This document shows, piece by piece, positions 50,421 through 63,967 of a stretch of 64,000 nt of DNA. Under the pieces are notes generated by a model that saw only the letters and a program-made list of their open reading frames with translations, made no database searches and was not told where the DNA came from. A program made the position numbers and the translations under genes. The stretch comes from Micromonospora sp. NBC_01813. Its GTDB lineage: Bacteria > Actinomycetota > Actinomycetes > Mycobacteriales > Micromonosporaceae. Numbering within the stretch: position 1 is the stretch's first letter; the number at the start of each line of letters is the position of its first letter. The stretch covers positions 4,897,001 to 4,961,000 of the forward strand of contig NZ_CP109067.1 of the NCBI RefSeq assembly GCF_035917335.1, in the 5' to 3' direction.

Positions 50421-52951
50421 GCCAGATGATACGGAGTGCGGCTCGAAGCGTGCTCGCGAGTCGGGGCCGGTTCGTGCTAACGGGCACGGCGATCACGCTG
50501 TCGGTGGCGTTCCTCGTCGCGACGCTGGTGCTGTCCGACTCGATGCGTGGCCGAGCGGCCGGTGACATCGCCGAAGCGTTGGCCGGGACGGACGCCGTAG
50601 TGCAGGGCGTCGCCCTCGGCGAGCCCGGCGGAGGGCCCGGAGATCCGGAAAGGTCGGTTCGGCGATCGTTGGAGCCCGACATCACCGAGCGCGTGGCTAC
50701 GGTCGATGGCGTCGACGGGGCCGCCTCGCAATGGGTCGGCTTCGCGAAGCTGGTCGTCGACGGATCGTCCGTCGGAACCGGCACGGCGAGCGACGTCGGT
50801 CGCAACTGGGTCGCCGACCCGGCGCTCAATCCGTTCCGGCTCACGAGCGGGCGACCACCGATCGAGGTCGGCGAGATCGTGATCGACCGATCGCTCGCCG
50901 ATGACGCAGGCTTGGCTCCGGGTGACGTCGTACAGGTCCTGACCACGACGGGGATGCACGACGCGACCATCACCGGTGTCGCGACGTTCGCGTCGGCGGA
51001 CGCGGCACCGCTGCAGCGAACGGTGCTGTTGCCCGACGGAGCGGTGTCCGCCTGGCTCGACACTGCGGTGCCGACGGAGGTGCTCGTCGACGTCGCGGAG
51101 GGCGCTGACCGCGCCGAGGTGCTCGACCGATTGTCGGCGCTGGCTGATGCCGAGGTCATCGACGGGCCCGACCACACCCGGACGATGCAGGACGCCGCGA
51201 CGTCACCGCTGCAGTTCCTGACCGTGTTCCTCCTGGCCTTCGCCGTGGTCGCGGTGTTGATCGGTGTCACGATCATCTTCAACACGTTCGCGCTCACCGT
51301 CGCCCGCCGCCGGCGGGAGTCGGGGCTTCTACGTGCGATCGGTGCGCAACGACGCCAACTGCTCGGCGGAGTGGTGACCGAGGCGGCGCTCGTCGGGACG
51401 ATCGCCACGCTCGCCGGCCTCGTGTGCGGGGTCGTGGGAGTGGGCGCGCTGCGCTGGCTCGTCGGACTCGCCGGGGTCACGTTGCTCACCGGGCCGTCGA
51501 TCGTAAGCCCGACCTCGATCGTGGTCGCCGCGACCGTCGGTATCGGCGCAACGATCCTCTCGGCATGGATCCCGGCTCGCCGCGCGGCGGCGACACCGCC
51601 GATCGAGGCGCTGCGCGAGAGCGCGGCGGAACCCAGGGTCGTGAGCCCGGCGCGAACTGCGAGCGGGCTCGTGCTCGCCGCGGCGGCGATCGCTGGAGGA
51701 GCCGTGGCTGTGGTGCGCTCGAGCGCGACGTGGGTCATGCTCATCGCTGCCATCATCCCGGCGCTCGTGCTGTGCGGCCCGGCGATCGTGACCGCCGCAG
51801 CGCGTGGGAGCGCTCAGGTGGCCCGCCGCGCCGCCGGTGTGTATGGCTCGATCGCAGCGGGCAACCTGGCTGCGAGCCCTCGTCGATCGGCGTCGACGGC
51901 GCTCGCGCTCATGCTCGGCACCGCGATGGTGACGATGTTCGCGATCTTCGCGAGCTCCCTGACGAGCGCGGTCGGGACGGACGTTCGTGACGGACTGCAG
52001 GCCGATCTGGTGGTCACGTCGGCGACCGCCGACTTCCCGACGATCGACCCCACCCTGGCCAGCCGGATCGCAGCGCTGCCCGACGTCGACGCAGTCGCCG
52101 CGCTGTCGATCGCCGAAGGAATCGCGGCAGGGAAAGCCGAGGCGATCGGCGGCATCGACCCAACGGCACTGCCCACCATGTTCGACCTCGACCCGATCGC
52201 CGGCGACCTCGCCGACCTGAGCGAGGGGGGCGTGGCCGTGGTCGGCGACGACCCGACGCTGCTCGGCGGCACCCTCGCGATCGAGTTCGAACGCTCGACA
52301 CTCGAGGCGCCGATCGTTGCCGTGGTCGCGAGGAGCACCGGCGGTTTCGAAGCCCCTTTGTACTTCGTCGACCGTGCGACACTCGACGCCTTGGTCGGTC
52401 GCCTGCTCGACGCTCTGTTGTTCGTCGACCTCGCCGACGGAGCGGTCGCAGACGCCGAAGAAGACGTGAGGGCGCTGGTCCGAGCCACGCCCGGGTCGTT
52501 CTTCGAGACCCGGGCAGAACACGTCGCCAACAGCGGGAGCGAAATCGCCGCGTTCCGGAACTTCATCGACGGGATGCTCCTTCTCGCGAGTTTCATCGCG
52601 CTCCTCGGAGTCGCCAACACCACGGCGCTCGCGATCAATGAACGCTCTGGAGAGCTCGGGCTGCTGCGAGCGGTCGGCGCGACTCGCCGAGAGTTGCGGC
52701 GAATCGTGCGGCTCGAGATGGCACTCCTGTCGTTCGTGGCAGCATCGATCGGTATCGCCGTCGCAGTCGGCTTCGGCTGGGCGCTGATCGACGTCACCGG
52801 TGGCGCGGAGATCCCATCCGTCGTCGTACCGTGGTCCCGCCTCGCAGTAACGCTCGTCGTTGCGGTCGCAGCCGGCGTCGTCGCTGCAGCGTGGCCCGCG
52901 TTCCGGGTCTCCCGGGTGCCCGTGCTCGAGCTGGCGGGCCGGGACCACTGA
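50417..52951 (+). CDS. FtsX-like ABC permease
   Basis: 844 aa. Two copies of the MacB-core plus FtsX arrangement: TM near the N-terminus (FVLTGTAITLSVAFLVATLVL), an outer domain, three helices (LTVFLLAFAVVAVLIGVTIIFNTF...), then a second outer domain (VDAVAALSIAEGIAAGK...) and terminal helices (LLASFIALLGVANTTALAINER, LVVAVAAGVVAAAWP). SGLLRAIGAQRRQL and LGLLRAVGATRRELRR are the paired FtsX coupling helices. It forms the export complex with the preceding ATPase. Codon use looks somewhat less GC-extreme than the kdp genes, which could mean acquisition. Confidence 0.9.
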
Positions 52952-53196
52952 TGCGCAGGTCCTGCGCCTGGACCGGGCGGCCCACGACCGGTCCCGGCGG
53001 AGGGACCTCCCGGCGGAGTACGCGCCCACCATCGGCCGCGACGATGATCATGCTGTGACGTTGCGGGTGCCGAGAATCTCATCCACGCTGGTCAGGCAGG
53101 TCAAGGGCGCGGGCCTCCTCGGCGAGGCGGCAGGGCGGGTACGGTACCGGCGCTCGGACCATGCACCCGGCCACCAGCTGCGGTCGGCGGGGTTGG

Positions 53197-53700
53197 TCAG
53201 CCCTGGGGGCGGGGCCTGCCCTTGAGCCGACGGCCGAACTCCCGGGCGATCTCCCGGTTCGCCTCCCGTTCGGCGATGGCCTGCCGCTTGTCGAACCTGC
53301 GCCGGCCCTTCGCGAGGCCGAGTTCGACCTTCGCCCAACCGTTCTCGAAGTACAGCGACAGCGGTACGAGCGTCAGGCCGCCCTCCCGGAGGCGTTCCAG
53401 GATCCGATCGATCTCCGCCCGACGCAGGAGCAGCTTTCGGGTACGCCGGGGCTGGTGGTTCGCCCGGTTCCCGAAGCCGTACTCGGCGATGTGCAGCCCG
53501 TGCAGCATGATTTCGCGGTCCCCTTGCTGCGCGAAGGCGTCCACCAGCGACACCCGACCGGCCCGCAGCGACTTCACCTCGGTGCCGACCAGGGCTATCC
53601 CCGCCTCGTAGGTGCGCAGGATCTGGTAGTCGTGCCGCGCCCTCTTGTTGGTGGCCACCAGCAGGTGACCGCTCTCGCCGGACCTACCCATGGAATCCAT
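53197..53700 (-). CDS. smpB: SsrA-binding protein SmpB
   Basis: 167 aa from the ATG at 53700. [40 protein letters not shown], the [25 protein letters not shown] block and [25 protein letters not shown] are full SmpB signatures; the tail [15 protein letters not shown] is basic as expected. SmpB delivers tmRNA to stalled ribosomes. No tmRNA gene was seen within the window. This is the first clearly core gene after a long accessory stretch. An ATG at 53691 is an alternative start. Confidence 0.95.
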   Translation of the reverse strand: MDSMGRSGESGHLLVATNKRARHDYQILRTYEAGIALVGTEVKSLRAGRVSLVDAFAQQGDREIMLHGLHIAEYGFGNRANHQPRRTRKLLLRRAEIDRILERLREGGLTLVPLSLYFENGWAKVELGLAKGRRRFDKRQAIAEREANREIAREFGRRLKGRPRPQG

Positions 53701-53816
53701 CACCTCGCTGCGGCGCCTCCCCACCAGGGTATCGGGGCGCGGCGTGCAGCGGGCTCGACGCAAGAATCCGGACCAGGTACGCATCGAATGTCGTACCCGG
53801 CGGGCACCATGACCGG

Positions 53817-54230
53817 ATGGCTGCCCCCTTCCTGGATCCGGAGCACGTCCGGCCGCAAGCCCTGTCATTGCGTGAGGCCCGCACCCGGCTGGCCCAACTC
53901 GTCGCACTCGCCGAGTTGACCGACACCGTCACAGTGATCGAGCACGACCGCGACGCCCGCCCCGTCGCCGCCATCGTGCCGGCGGCTGCCGCGCGGAGCG
54001 TCGCGCAGGCACGCGCCGATGCGGGGCGGATCGCCGAGGTCACCGCCGGCTGGGCGCGCCGGTTGGAGCAGACGCGACAGCACAGCGCCCGCCAGCACGC
54101 CGACAACCTGCGGGTGCTGACCGACGCCCTCGCGGAGGTCTGGGCCGAGCTTGACCGGCGGGTCCCGTCGGCCAGCGACCCGGCGCTGGCGCGGCTGCGG
54201 GCCGTGCACATGGACCTGCTGCGGCACTGA
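53817..54230 (+). CDS. Phd/YefM-like antitoxin-domain protein, no toxin gene beside it
   Basis: 137 aa. Residues 15-62 ([41 protein letters not shown]) show the Phd/YefM N-terminal DNA-binding fold; a long helical C-terminus follows ([30 protein letters not shown]). No toxin gene is adjacent on either side. It may be a solitary regulator. Divergent from smpB, 116 bases apart. Confidence 0.7.
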   Translation: MAAPFLDPEHVRPQALSLREARTRLAQLVALAELTDTVTVIEHDRDARPVAAIVPAAAARSVAQARADAGRIAEVTAGWARRLEQTRQHSARQHADNLRVLTDALAEVWAELDRRVPSASDPALARLRAVHMDLLRH

Positions 54231-54282
54231 ACGCGCTGGCGGGTCGCCGACTCTCCGGCGATTCTGAAACCAGGCTCCTTGC

Positions 54283-55512
54283 TCATCCGGATGCGACGAC
54301 CAGCGCACTGCGGCGTCCTACCGCCCAGACCGCAAGAGCGAAGGTGCTGAGCACGATGCCGGCGATCGAGACCATCGTCCACCCGCCAGCCGACCAGAGC
54401 ACCGTCGCGGCGGCGGAGCCGAGGGCACCACCGATGAAGTTACTGGTCACATAAGCAGTGTTGACCCGGCTGCGGGCCTCGCGCGAGACGGCGAACACGC
54501 GCAGTTGATTCAGAATGCCAACGGCCTGCAGAGCGATGTCGACAACGATCACAACCACCACGATGAGGACCACGGACCGATCGGCGAATGCCGCGACGAC
54601 GAAGGACGCCAGCACCAACCCCCATGAGGCGCCCGTTGCCGGCAGCGACCAGCCACGGTCGTGCAGGCGTCCACTGCGCTGTGCCGCAACCGCGCCGGCC
54701 AGCCCGGCAAGGCCGAACAGCCCGATGACGGACACCGGGTAGTTGAACGGTGGGCCGCTCAGCAGGAATGTCAGCGCAGTCCAGAACATCGTGAACGCGG
54801 CGAAGCCCGTGGCGCCGAGCACCAGCGTCCAGCGGACGGTGCGCTCGCGGGCCACCACGGCCGCGACCGATGCAATGAGCGCCGGGTATGCAATGCGGAT
54901 CTTGGGTGCCAGCGGCGGAATCGACCGATAGAGCAGCACCGCGAAGAGCACCGCGGCGACGGCAGCGACGACATAGATGGCGCGCCACCCGGCGACATCG
55001 GCGACCAACCCGCTGATCGTCCGGGAGACCAGGATGCCGGTAAGGATGCCGGACACGACGGTGCCCACGACGTGGCCGCGGTTGCTGTCGTCGGCGAGGT
55101 CACCCGCCAGCGGGGTGAGGATCTGCCCCGAGACGGTCGTCATCCCCAACACGGTGATCGCCGCCAAGAGCACCCCGATGTTCGGCGCCAGCGCGCACGC
55201 CGCGAGCGCGGCCACGGAGCACAGCAGCATCACTGGGACGAATAGGCGCCGGTTCAACACGTCACCGAGCGGCACAAGCAGCAGGATGCCAGCCGCGTAG
55301 CCGAGCTGAGTCGCGGTGATCAGCCAGCCCGCAGTCGTCGTCGACGCGTCCAGATCGTCGGCAATGAGTTCGAGCAACGGCTGCGCCCAGTAGAGGTTGC
55401 CGACCGCCGCGCCGCCAGCCACGGCAAACAGCAATGTCAGCGCGCCGGTCATTGCCCGCCGCGGCGGGATCGGTTCTGCGGTCACCTGCCCATCCTCGCG
55501 CCCAGCCATCAA
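54283..55512 (-). CDS. MFS transporter (drug exporter-like)
   Basis: 409 aa, about 12 membrane helices. LYWAQPLLELIADDLDAS, GWLITATQLGYAAGILLLVPLGD and LNRRLFVPVMLL are the N-terminal MFS loop motifs; the second half begins RTVRWTLVLGATGFAAFTMF. It resembles bacterial sugar-efflux/drug-efflux MFS members of the YdhP/NepI kind. The true start may be the GTG at residue 10 (VTAEPIPPRRAM). Its substrate is unknown. Bases 55513-55788 upstream hold no gene and separate it from the divergent kdp operon. Confidence 0.85.
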   Translation of the reverse strand: MMAGREDGQVTAEPIPPRRAMTGALTLLFAVAGGAAVGNLYWAQPLLELIADDLDASTTTAGWLITATQLGYAAGILLLVPLGDVLNRRLFVPVMLLCSVAALAACALAPNIGVLLAAITVLGMTTVSGQILTPLAGDLADDSNRGHVVGTVVSGILTGILVSRTISGLVADVAGWRAIYVVAAVAAVLFAVLLYRSIPPLAPKIRIAYPALIASVAAVVARERTVRWTLVLGATGFAAFTMFWTALTFLLSGPPFNYPVSVIGLFGLAGLAGAVAAQRSGRLHDRGWSLPATGASWGLVLASFVVAAFADRSVVLIVVVVIVVDIALQAVGILNQLRVFAVSREARSRVNTAYVTSNFIGGALGSAAATVLWSAGGWTMVSIAGIVLSTFALAVWAVGRRSALVVASG

Positions 55513-55788
55513 CGCCGCCCGGCCGGCTCATCCCCAGCGCTGGGGCCCTTTGGTATCGGCGCAGCTGGCCTGAGAAGGGTCGAGGGGTACGCCGAACGGG
55601 GTTCTGGTCCTGGGACGAGTGACCGCTGACCTGGACGGGGGATGGCGTGAAGGGGGCGTTAAAAAGCGCCGGTTCGCCGTGAGGGTCGCGTGACAGACCC
55701 TGTCGTTACGGCCTGGCTGGCGTTGTGATTGCCCGGAACGGCCGCATGGTGGCCGTGACAAGCCTGGTCTGCGATCGAGGAGTCAGCC

Positions 55789-55872
55789 GTGTCTGACGTG
55801 GTGTTCGTGGTGTTGACGGTGGCGCTGTTCGCCGCCCTGGCCCTGGCGATGAGGGGCGTGGAGAAGCTGTGA
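55789..55872 (+). CDS. 27-residue membrane peptide at head of the kdp operon
   Basis: GTG at 55789: [28 protein letters not shown] single membrane helix followed by a basic end. A similar short gene precedes kdpF in many actinobacterial kdp operons. It overlaps the kdpF start by 4 bases (GTGA), so it is translationally coupled. A role in Kdp complex assembly is inference. Confidence 0.7.
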   Translation: MSDVVFVVLTVALFAALALAMRGVEKL

Positions 55873-55958
55873 ATGCCGTCAACGCCGTCGGTCTGGTGCT
55901 GGCGACCGGGCTGGCCGTGTTCCTGGTGGTCGCCCTGCTTTTCCCGGAGCGTTTCTGA
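55869..55958 (+). CDS. kdpF: KdpF, small stabilising subunit of the K+ ATPase
   Basis: 29 aa from the GTG at 55869: one membrane helix [22 protein letters not shown] with the typical FPE-x-F end. KdpF stabilises the KdpABC complex. The stop overlaps the kdpA start (TGATG). Confidence 0.85.
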   Translation: MNAVNAVGLVLATGLAVFLVVALLFPERF

Positions 55959-57609
55959 TGACCGTGACGACAGCCGGTGCGCTGTTCATTCTCTCGCTGG
56001 CGGCGGCGCTGGTCGCCGTACACAGACCGTTCGGCGACTACCTCTACCAGGTGGTCTCCGGCACCCGGCACTCCCGCGTCGAGCGCGGCGTCTATCGCCT
56101 GGTCGGCGTCGACCCGGCGGCTGAACAGTCCTGGGCCGCGTACGGCCGCAGTCTGCTGGCGTTCTCCGCCGTCTCGGTCCTGTTTCTGTACGGGTTCATG
56201 CGGCTGCAGAACCACCTGTGGTTGTCGCTCGGCTTCGAGCCGGTGATGACCCACGGCGCGTGGAACACGGCGGTGTCGTTCGTGACCAACACGAACTGGC
56301 AGTGGTACTCGGGTGAGTCGACCATGGGTCATCTGGTGCAGATGGCCGGCCTGGCGGTGCAGAACTTCGCCTCGGCCGCCGTCGGCATCGCGGTCGCGGT
56401 CGCGCTGGTCCGCGGGTTCGCCCGCAGCCGTACGGGCGAGTTGGGCAATTTCTGGGTGGACCTGACGCGGATCTTGTTGCGGGTCCTGCTGCCGATCTCG
56501 GTGTTCGCCGCGATCGTGCTGATGGTCGGCGGTGCGGTGCAGAACCTCTCCGCCGGCACCGAGATCACCACCCTGTCCGGCGGCGGCCAGAGCATCACCG
56601 GCGGGCCGGTGGCCAGCCAGGAGGCGATCAAGGACCTCGGCACCAACGGTGGTGGCTTCTACAACGTCAACAGCGCCCACCCGTTCGAGAACCCGACCGC
56701 CTGGACGAACTGGTTCGAGATATTCCTGCTGCTGGTGATCCCGTTCACCCTGCCGCGGGTCTTCGGTCGGATGGTCGGACAGATCCGGCAGGGCTACGCG
56801 ATCGCGGCGGTGATGGCGGTCCTGGCGATCTCGAGCATCGCCTTCACCAACGTGTTCGAGCTGGCCGGCGACGGCACGGTGCCGCAATCGGTGGGTGCCG
56901 CGTTGGAGGGCAAGGAGGTCCGCTTCGACGTGTCGAACTCGGCCACGTTCGCTGCCGCCACCACGTTGACCTCCACCGGCTCGGTGAACTCGTTCCACGA
57001 CTCGTACACGGCACTCGGTGGCGGAATGTTGCTGGTCAACATGATGCTCGGTGAGGTAGCGCCCGGTGGGGTCGGTGCCGGTCTCTACGGCATGCTGATC
57101 CTGGCCGTGATCACGGTGTTCGTCGCCGGTCTGATGGTCGGCCGCACCCCGGAGTACGTGGGCAAGAAGATCGGCTCGCGGGAGATCAAGCTCGCGTCGC
57201 TGTACTTCCTGGTGACCCCGGCGCTGGTGTTGATCGGCACTGCGGCGGCCTTCGCCACCGGCAACGACTCCACCGCGCTGAACACCGGTCCACACGCCCT
57301 GTCCGAGGTGCTCTACGCGTTCACCTCGGCGAGCAACAACAACGGCTCCGCGTTCGCCGGCCTGACCGTCAACACGCCGTGGTGGAACACCGCACTGGGC
57401 CTGTGCATGCTGCTCGGCCGATTCCTGCCGATCATCCTCGTGCTCGCCCTGGCCGGCTCGCTCGCTCGACAGCAGCCGACACCCGCCTCCGCAGGCACCC
57501 TGCCGACCGACCGGCCGCTGTTCGTCGGGATGGTCGTGGGCGTGACGGTGATCCTGGTCGCGCTGACCTTCCTGCCCGCCCTTGCGCTCGGTCCCCTGGC
57601 GGAAGGGCT

Positions 57610-57613
<4 letters not shown>
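55958..57613 (+). CDS. kdpA: KdpA, K+-binding channel-like subunit
   Basis: 551 aa, ten or so membrane helices. Selectivity-loop segments are visible: [57 protein letters not shown]. It binds K+ and passes it to KdpB. Full length for the family. It is the third gene in a coupled run and overlaps kdpB by GTGA. Regulation is expected from KdpDE encoded downstream. Confidence 0.97.
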
Positions 57614-59753
<2,140 letters not shown>

Positions 59754-59754
<1 letters not shown>

Positions 59755-60635
59755 TGCGCCTACCTACCTGGCTCGCCCTGCACCTGGCCGCGCTGCGCGC
59801 CCTGCTCGTCTTCACCGTGCTGCTCGGCCTGGCCTACCCGCTCGCCATGGTCGTCGTCGGCCGGATTCCCGGCCTGGCGGGCAGGGCCGACGGTTCGATC
59901 ATCGAGGTCGACGGACGGCCCGTGGGCAGCGCCCTGATCGGGCAGTCGTTCACCGACGCGGACGGCGCCCCTGTCCCGCGCTACTTCCAGTCCCGCCCAT
60001 CGGCGGCCGGCGACGGATACGACCCCACCTCCACCAGCGCCAGTAACCTCGGCCCGCAGGACGTCGTCGACACCATCGCCGTCGACCCCGACGACACGAC
60101 CCGGAGCCTGCTCACCCAGGTCTGCGCCCGCAGCGCAGCGGTCGGTGAACTCGAGGGCGTCGACGGACGACGCCCGTACTGCACCCCAGAGGGAGTCGGG
60201 GCCGTGCTGGCGGTGTTCCGCCGTGACGGCCTGTCCGGGCCGGTCGTTCAGGCGGTCAGCGTCAACCAGACCGCACCCGCCACCCCGTTCGTCGCCCGCT
60301 ACGAAGGCGTACCGGTGGAGCTGGCCGACCCGGGCGTGGACTACCGGGCGGCCGGGGCGACGATCGTCGCCGTCCGGGGCGGCGCTCCGGCGGAGCCGGC
60401 GGTGCCCGCCGACGCGGTCACCGCCAGCGCCAGCGGTCTCGACCCACATATCAGCCCGGCGTACGCCGGGATCCAGGTCGATCGGGTGGCGCGCGAGCGT
60501 GGCGCGGACCCGAGCGAGATCCGGCGCCTGGTTCAGGAGCACACCATCGGCCGGTCGCTCGGTTTCATGGGCTCGCCGGGGGTGAACGTGTTGGAGCTCA
60601 ACCTCGCGTTGGACGAACAGTTCCCGGCACGCTGA
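59754..60635 (+). CDS. kdpC: KdpC, with a long insertion
   Basis: 293 aa from the ATG at 59754 (TGATG overlap; a GTG one codon earlier is possible). N-terminal helix LLVFTVLLGLAYPLAMVVVG, then GSALIGQSFTDADGAPVPRYFQSRPSAA, and the conserved end TASASGLDPHISPAYAGIQV, RRLVQEHTIGRSLGFMG, VNVLELNLALD. Typical KdpC proteins have about 190-220 residues; the extra 80 or so lie between SASNLGPQ and TASASGLDPHIS and include two Cys (QVCARS, PYCTPEG). The insertion would be outside the membrane. Confidence 0.95.
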
Positions 60636-60731
60636 CCACGACGGCACGCTGAAAACGACGGCGCCGCGCTGGGACGCTGGTACCGTCCCGGCTCGGCGCC
60701 AGCCGGCAACGCTACGAGAGGACACCTGCCC

Positions 60732-63287
60732 GTGCCACGGGGAGAACTACGTATCTACCTCGGTGCCGCACCCGGCGTCGGCAAGACATATGCCATGCTC
60801 GAGGAGGCTCACCGCCGCGCCGAACGCGGCACCGACGTGGTCATCGGGTTCGTCGAGACGCACGGCCGAGAGCACACGGCCGCCATGATCGGCGGCTTGG
60901 AGACGGTCCCCCGCCGCACGATCACCTACCGGAACACCCAGTTCACCGAGATGGACCTCGACGCGATCCTGGCCCGCCGCCCCGAGGTGGCCGTCGTCGA
61001 CGAGCTCGCCCACACCAACGTGCCCGGCTGCCGCCACGAAAAACGCTGGCAGGACATCCAGGAACTGTGCGACGCCGGGATCACCGTGCTGACCACTGTC
61101 AACGTCCAGCACCTGGAGTCGATCAACGACGTCGTCGCCCAGATCACCGGCACCACCCAGCGGGAAACGATCCCGGACGCCGTCGTCCGCGCCGCCGAGC
61201 AGGTCGAACTGGTCGACATGACCCCGGAGGCGCTGCGCCGGCGGATGGCACACGGCAACATCTACCGTCCCGACAAGATCGACGCCGCGCTCGGCAACTA
61301 CTTCCGTGTCGGCAACCTCACCGCCCTACGCGAGCTTGCCCTGCTGTGGCTTGCCGACAAGGTCGACGAGCAACTCGACGCGTACCGAGCGCAGCAGGGC
61401 ATCTCCGCGACCTGGGAGGCACGCGAGCGAGTCGTCGTCGCACTCACCGGCGGGCCGGAAGGGGAGGCGCTGATTCGGCGCGCCGCCCGGATCTCCGCCC
61501 GCAGCAAAGGCGCCGATCTGCTCGCCGTGCACGTTGCGCGTAGCGACGGGCTCGCCGGCGCCGACCCGGCCCAACTCGCCCGGCACCGGGTCCTGGTGGA
61601 GAGCCTCGGCGGCACCTACCACCAGGTCCTCGGCACCGACATCCCCGCCGCGCTGCTCGACTTCGCCCGAGGCGTCAACGCCACCCAACTCGTTCTCGGC
61701 GCCAGCCGCCGCGGCCGATTCGCACAGCTGTTCTCCCGTGGGGTCGGCGTCACCACCACCGCGTTGTCCGGGCCCATCGACGTACACCTGGTCACCCACC
61801 CCGAGGCCGGTCGCGGCCGGCCCGGACCGACGGTCCCGGCCGCGCTGTCCCGGCGTCGCCAGCTGTACGGCTTCGCCCTCACCGTCGCGGGCCTGCCCGC
61901 CCTGACCGCGCTGCTCAAGGCGCTACCCGATCTCACGCTCACCAGCGACATCCTGATATTCCTCGCCTCCGTCGTCGGCGTGGCGCTGGTCGGTGGGCTC
62001 TGGCCGGCGCTGCTCGCCGCCCTCGGCGGGTCGCTGCTGCTGAACTGGTTCTTCACCCCGCCCTTCTACACACTGACGATCGCCGAGCGGGACAACTGGC
62101 TTGCCCTGGGCGTCTTCGTCGGCGTCGCCGTCGCGGTCAGCTGGATCGTCGACGTGGCCGCCCGACGCACCCGCGAGGCCGCCCGTGCGTCTGCCGACGC
62201 GCAGACGCTCGCCACCGTCGCCGGCAATGTTCTCCGTGGCCAGCGGCCCTTGCCCGCGCTGCTGGAACGGCTCCGGGAGACCTTCGCGCTCCGCGCGGTC
62301 AGTGTGCTCGAGTTGGTCGAGACCGCTGGCGGCCGACCGGATCGGGCTCGTGAGGAGGCTGCCTGGCGGATCGTCGCGAGCGTCGGCGAGGCGCCGGCGA
62401 CGAACCCTGACGCGGGTGAGACCGCCGTACCGGTGGACGAACGGCTCACCGTCGTGCTCTGCGGCCGCAGGCTCGAGGCCGCCGACCGGCGCATCATCGA
62501 GGCGTTCGCAGCCCAGGCCGCCGTCGCGCTGCGGCAGGAACGCCTCGCCGCCCAGGCCGCCACCGCCCGGCCGTTGGCCGAAGCCGACCGGATGCGCACC
62601 GCGCTGCTCGCCGCCGTCAGTCATGACCTGCGCACCCCCCTCGCGTCGGCGAAGGCCGCTGTTTCCAGCCTGCGCAGCCGCGACGTCGACTTCGACTCCG
62701 AGGACCGAGACGAGCTGCTGGCGACAGCCGACGAGTCGCTCGACCGGCTCAGCCGCCTGGTGGTGAACTTGTTGGACATGAGTCGGCTGCAGGCCGGGGC
62801 ACTCGGCATCACCGCCGTCATGATCGGCCTCGAAGACGTCGTACCCCGGGCTTTGGACGAACTTGGCCCGCCCGCCGCCGACGTCACCACCGACATCCCC
62901 GCCGACCTGCCCGCCGCCACCGCCGATCCGGGCCTGCTCGAGCGGGTCCTGGTCAACCTCGTCTCCAACGCCCTGCGCCACAGCCCACCCGGGCGACCAC
63001 CCGCCATCACCGCCAGCGCCCACGCCGGCCAGGTCGAACTCCGCGTCATCGACAGCGGCCCCGGCATCCCCGAAGACCAGTGGGACCATGTCTTCCTACC
63101 GTTCCAACGACTCGGTGACCGCGACAACACCATCGGCGTCGGGCTCGGTCTCGCCCTGTCCCGTGGCCTCGCCGAAGCGATGGGCGGAAGCATCACCCCG
63201 GAGACCACCCCCGGCGGCGGACTCACCATGGTGCTGCGCCTGCCCGCGGCCACAGCCGCCGAACCCACGGAGGGGCGACAGGAATGA
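60732..63287 (+). CDS. kdpD: KdpD, K+/turgor sensor histidine kinase
   Basis: 851 aa from a GTG. N-terminal KdpD domain with Walker A GAAPGVGKTYAMLEEAHRR and Walker B VAVVDELAHTNVPG; USP-like domain about residues 235-370; four helices (DUF4118) about 376-480; GAF-like region; HisKA AAVSHDLRTPLASAKAAV (His near 630); HATPase motifs (NLVSNALRHSP, DSGPGIPE, GVGLGLALSRG). It controls KdpE according to K+ supply. It follows kdpC after 96 bases, possibly with its own promoter. Confidence 0.96.
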   Translation: MPRGELRIYLGAAPGVGKTYAMLEEAHRRAERGTDVVIGFVETHGREHTAAMIGGLETVPRRTITYRNTQFTEMDLDAILARRPEVAVVDELAHTNVPGCRHEKRWQDIQELCDAGITVLTTVNVQHLESINDVVAQITGTTQRETIPDAVVRAAEQVELVDMTPEALRRRMAHGNIYRPDKIDAALGNYFRVGNLTALRELALLWLADKVDEQLDAYRAQQGISATWEARERVVVALTGGPEGEALIRRAARISARSKGADLLAVHVARSDGLAGADPAQLARHRVLVESLGGTYHQVLGTDIPAALLDFARGVNATQLVLGASRRGRFAQLFSRGVGVTTTALSGPIDVHLVTHPEAGRGRPGPTVPAALSRRRQLYGFALTVAGLPALTALLKALPDLTLTSDILIFLASVVGVALVGGLWPALLAALGGSLLLNWFFTPPFYTLTIAERDNWLALGVFVGVAVAVSWIVDVAARRTREAARASADAQTLATVAGNVLRGQRPLPALLERLRETFALRAVSVLELVETAGGRPDRAREEAAWRIVASVGEAPATNPDAGETAVPVDERLTVVLCGRRLEAADRRIIEAFAAQAAVALRQERLAAQAATARPLAEADRMRTALLAAVSHDLRTPLASAKAAVSSLRSRDVDFDSEDRDELLATADESLDRLSRLVVNLLDMSRLQAGALGITAVMIGLEDVVPRALDELGPPAADVTTDIPADLPAATADPGLLERVLVNLVSNALRHSPPGRPPAITASAHAGQVELRVIDSGPGIPEDQWDHVFLPFQRLGDRDNTIGVGLGLALSRGLAEAMGGSITPETTPGGGLTMVLRLPAATAAEPTEGRQE

Positions 63288-63967
63288 ACCGGATCCTCGT
63301 CGTCGACGACGACCCGCAGATCCTGCGCGCGCTGCGCATCAATCTGCGCGCCCGCGGCTACCACGTCGATGTCGCCGCCGCCGGCACCACCGCGCTCAAG
63401 GTCGCCGCCAGCCATCCGCCCGATCTGGTCGTGCTCGACCTCGGTCTGCCCGATCTCGACGGGGTCGACGTCATCCGGGGACTCCGTGGCTGGACCACCG
63501 TCCCGATCGTCGTGCTCTCCGGCCGCGCCGGGAGCAACGACAAGGTCACTGCCCTCGACGCCGGCGCGGACGACTACGTCACCAAGCCCTTCGGCATCGA
63601 CGAACTCCTCGCCCGCATCCGCGCCGTCACCCGCCGAACCGCACAAGGTGCCGACACGAGCAGCCCCACCGCACGACTCGGCCACCACACCGTCGACCTC
63701 GCCGTCCACACCGTCACCGCCGACGACGGCACCGAGGTCAAACTGACCCCCACCCAGTGGCGGGTCCTCGAGACACTGCTGCGTAACCCCGGCAAGCTGA
63801 TCAGCCAGCGCCAACTCCTGCACGACATCTGGGGCCCGGGGTACGAGACCGAGACCAGCTACCTACGCCAGTACCTGGCCCAGCTACGCCGCAAACTCGA
63901 ACCCAACCCCGCCCGGCCACGCCACCTGCTCACCGAACCCGGTATGGGCTACCGCTACCAGCCTTGA
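63284..63967 (+). CDS. kdpE: KdpE, OmpR-family response regulator
   Basis: 227 aa. Receiver ILVVDDDPQILRAL, phospho-Asp in LVVLDLGLPDLDG, VVLSGRAG, YVTKPFGIDELLARI. Winged helix VKLTPTQWRVLETLL, QRQLLHDIWGPGYETETSYLRQYLAQLRRKLE, EPGMGYRYQP. It activates the kdp operon when phosphorylated by KdpD. Start overlaps the kdpD stop (ATGA). It ends 33 bases before the window edge. Confidence 0.96.
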   Translation: MNRILVVDDDPQILRALRINLRARGYHVDVAAAGTTALKVAASHPPDLVVLDLGLPDLDGVDVIRGLRGWTTVPIVVLSGRAGSNDKVTALDAGADDYVTKPFGIDELLARIRAVTRRTAQGADTSSPTARLGHHTVDLAVHTVTADDGTEVKLTPTQWRVLETLLRNPGKLISQRQLLHDIWGPGYETETSYLRQYLAQLRRKLEPNPARPRHLLTEPGMGYRYQP

